Positions 23,773 through 25,318 of a stretch of 25,318 nucleotides of DNA are shown one piece after another. The notes under the pieces are model-generated. The model was not told where the DNA came from. It worked only from the letters and a program-made list of their open reading frames with translations, and ran no database searches. The position numbers were made by a program, and so were the translations under genes. The stretch comes from CAZTME01 sp964614795 (GTDB lineage: Bacteria; Patescibacteriota; Microgenomatia; UBA1400; PJMF01). The stretch is from the NCBI GenBank assembly GCA_964614795.1, contig CAZTME010000003.1, positions 1-25,318 of the forward strand. Direction: 5' to 3'. The first letter of the stretch is position 1. Each line of letters begins with the position of its first letter.

Positions 23773-23829
23773 TTGACTTATAGCGTCTTAAGGTGTATAA
23801 ATTGTCTTTTGATCGCTTAGTCCTATAAT
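23773..23829 (+). promoter_or_regulatory. Strong tandem promoter for the orphan gene at 23845
   Basis: P1 is TTGACT (23773-23778), a 17-bp spacer and TATAAA (23796-23801). P2 is TTGTCT (23802-23807), a 16-bp spacer and TATAAT (23824-23829). P1 is the best sigma-70-like match seen in the window. P2 would start only about 9 nt before the ATG and remove part of the Shine-Dalgarno site. Confidence 0.65.
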
Positions 23830-23832
23830 TAT

Positions 23833-23840
23833 AAAAGGAG
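23833..23840 (+). promoter_or_regulatory. Strong Shine-Dalgarno site of the orphan gene
   Basis: AAAAGGAG lies 4 bases before the ATG at 23845. It is the clearest ribosome binding site in the window, contrasting with the neighbours that have none. Confidence 0.7.
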
Positions 23841-23844
23841 TGTT

Positions 23845-24840
23845 ATGGAATTAGCTCCCAATCGTGTTGTTTTGTCACAATCAATTTATCAAGCTTGGAA
23901 TTTTCCAATTCACAATATGTGGTTATTTGAACAGGAAATTAGATTTCTCCTTGATAACTGCGAAGATTTGCCCACTGCAGTAAAATCTTCAGTTGCAATT
24001 CTTTTAGCTTCTCAATCGATTTGGGGAAATCTTGATGTTGGTAGTGTTAACAAAAGTGTCGAGGAAAATGCAATTCCCCCAGAAAACGCTGGTGAACAAG
24101 TATTGTGTGCTCTGAAAGAGAGGGGTTTTAAAATTGATATACTGTTTTCTACAGTACTCGAAAAATTTGTGGCAATGGGTCGGGTTTCACCAATATTTGT
24201 TTTTAAGAATGGCAAACTTCTTCATTCAAAGAGCTGGAGTTGGCTGCATCAATTAATGAAAGATGTCGAGCTTGGAGTTAGCACGATGTCTGGAGGCTAT
24301 CACGAAGTTATTTCTATATTGGAGAAATATTCAAAAAAAAGAAAGGATTCAGTAGGAGAAAACCTTGAGGTTCAGTTGGTTTTTGGAAGCCACATTCAAG
24401 ACGAGTCGATAAAATTTGCTGTGGTTTTAGTGGGAAAGAACGTCGGTTCTTCATCTCAGCAAAAAAATATTATTAAAGATTGGAAAGTTTCTAAAGTGCG
24501 TAATTGGGGAAGGGCGGCAAGTGATCAATTAGTGAGGATGGGAATGAGAGCGGGTAGCCTGACCATGGCAAATCAAATTACTGAAGAGCTAAAATCTAGA
24601 ACTCCTAGGATTGACGTTGTCCAATCATCGCTCGTTTCAGGAACACCGGATTTGGCAGAACTCAATAGACGCCTTATTGAGTTGCCGCTGACAGATCCAA
24701 GACGCGCTCCCATTCAAGAACAAATTCTTCATAGAACTGAACAATATCAATCAATACTTATGCAGCAGTTATGGCTTTTATCATTAAGTGATCAAGAAAG
24801 AACCTTTGGTGTGGGAAGACCTCATAGATCAGGATCTTAA
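23845..24840 (+). CDS. Hypothetical protein, no recognised family
   Basis: 331 residues, predicted soluble, with no signal peptide or membrane helix. The N-terminal half alternates helices and strands (WLFEQEIRFLLDNCEDLPTA, SPIFVFKNGKLLHSKSW). The middle has two strand-like segments (LEVQLVFGSHI and IKFAVVLVGKNV). The C-terminal third is helical and charged (LAELNRRLIELPLTDPRRAP, IQEQILHRTEQYQSILMQQL) and ends in a short basic tail. No catalytic motif is visible. The gene is monocistronic in appearance, with its own strong promoter and ribosome binding site, so it is probably well expressed. The start is secure thanks to the ribosome binding site. Confidence 0.8.
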   Translation: MELAPNRVVLSQSIYQAWNFPIHNMWLFEQEIRFLLDNCEDLPTAVKSSVAILLASQSIWGNLDVGSVNKSVEENAIPPENAGEQVLCALKERGFKIDILFSTVLEKFVAMGRVSPIFVFKNGKLLHSKSWSWLHQLMKDVELGVSTMSGGYHEVISILEKYSKKRKDSVGENLEVQLVFGSHIQDESIKFAVVLVGKNVGSSSQQKNIIKDWKVSKVRNWGRAASDQLVRMGMRAGSLTMANQITEELKSRTPRIDVVQSSLVSGTPDLAELNRRLIELPLTDPRRAPIQEQILHRTEQYQSILMQQLWLLSLSDQERTFGVGRPHRSGS

Positions 24841-24881
24841 ATCATTCCGTTTGAATCAATAAAAACTTAAATTTCTGTAGG

Positions 24882-24890
24882 TGCTATACT
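24882..24890 (+). promoter_or_regulatory. Extended -10 promoter of the cytidylyltransferase-family gene
   Basis: TGCTATACT (TGn plus TATACT) ends 11 bases before the ATG at 24902. Transcription would start about 4-5 nt before the start codon, another near-leaderless arrangement. No good -35 is visible, as is usual for extended -10 promoters. Confidence 0.5.
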
Positions 24891-24901
24891 AACATCACCT
24901 C

Positions 24902-25318
24902 ATGTCTTCCCTTGTTTTGGTGACTGGTGTTTTTGATGTGTTTCACAAAGAGCATGAGATTTTTTTGCGTAAGGCCAAACTTTTGGGTGATAGGTTGGTG
25001 GTTGGATTGGAGAGCGATGCCAGGGTGAGGAGGTTGAAGGGGGTGGGTAGGCCGGTTAATTGCGCCGGTAAGAGAGTGCAAACCATTCTTGATCTGAAAA
25101 TTGCCGATGAGGTTTTTGTTCTTCCGGAAAAATTTGATGATCCAGAGGATCATAGGCGTTTGTTAAATAAGATCAAGCCAAGTATTTTAGCCATTTCTTC
25201 CCACACCCCACATCAACAAGAAAAGCTACAGTTAATGCAAGAAATCGGTGGTAAAGTAGTTGTGGTCCATGAGCAAAATCCTAATGTTAGTTCAACAATA
25301 TTAATTGAGAATAATCAG
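24902..25318 (+). CDS. Cytidylyltransferase/RfaE2-like nucleotidyltransferase, 3' end beyond the window
   Basis: 139 codons from the ATG at 24902 to the window edge without a stop, so the C-terminus is missing. The start MSSLVLVTGVFDVFHKEHEI matches the cytidylyltransferase-like entry G-x-F-D-x-x-H-x-G-H, with HKEH in place of HxGH. LVVGLESDARVRRLKGVGRP matches the family's V-G-x-x-S-D-x-x-V-x-x-x-K-G-x-x-R-P. The segment RVQTILDLKIADEVFVLPE also fits. Members transfer a nucleotide to glycerol-3-phosphate, heptose-1-phosphate, FMN or pantetheine phosphate; the substrate cannot be told from this part. The Gly to Glu change in the HxGH motif may affect activity. Confidence 0.82.
   Translation, partial: MSSLVLVTGVFDVFHKEHEIFLRKAKLLGDRLVVGLESDARVRRLKGVGRPVNCAGKRVQTILDLKIADEVFVLPEKFDDPEDHRRLLNKIKPSILAISSHTPHQQEKLQLMQEIGGKVVVVHEQNPNVSSTILIENNQ

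Overview
The window looks like a chromosomal replication-origin region from a Candidate Phyla Radiation (Patescibacteria) bacterium. The signs are AT-rich DNA, small divergent versions of core genes, a VirB4/TraC-like module of the CPR type, a DUF4012 envelope protein, a membrane-tethered solute-binding protein, and several genes with no recognisable family. UGA is used as an ordinary stop codon (for example at 667-669, 9024-9026 and 9976-9978), which argues against the code-25 lineages (Gracilibacteria, Absconditabacteria). Microgenomates or Katanobacteria is a plausible placement, but that is inference.

Layout. (1) 1-3878: the 3' end of a type IV secretion/conjugation-like cluster, with a partial secreted-domain protein, a TraC-like VirB4 N-domain protein and a full VirB4-type ATPase. 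(2) 3879-7370: dnaA, an origin of about 570 bp with a DnaA-box cluster and a DnaA-trio-like element, and dnaN. (3) 7371-9978: the classic origin-proximal cluster rpmH, rnpA, yidD, yidC, khpB/jag, followed by an RNase HI. (4) 10002-14221: a very large DUF4012 membrane protein and ribosomal protein L25/CTC. (5) 14224-15705: a repeat-rich stretch with one small membrane-protein gene on the minus strand and several copies of an approximately 72-bp imperfect palindrome. (6) 15706-19919, minus strand: valyl-tRNA synthetase and a VanW-family envelope protein. (7) 20008-25318, plus strand: a proline-rich membrane-anchored solute-binding protein, a nucleotidyltransferase-fold protein, an orphan gene with an unusually strong promoter and ribosome binding site, and the 5' part of a cytidylyltransferase-family gene cut by the window edge.

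How the genes fit together. DnaA, the origin and the beta clamp start replication. L34, RnpA, YidD, YidC and KhpB form the usual ribosome/RNase P/membrane-insertion cluster. The DUF4012, VanW and solute-binding proteins are all predicted to be anchored in the membrane with large external domains, so much of the window serves the cell envelope.

The most unusual DNA-level signals are a family of imperfect palindromes sharing the core TAGACTTGTCGCACAAT (one copy forms the 3' end of rnpA and a 17-bp perfect inverted pair brackets a small gene); GC-rich perfect palindromes inside two coding regions; a five-unit DnaA-trio-like run in the orientation expected from the DnaA boxes; and several promoters placed so close to start codons that leaderless mRNAs are predicted.
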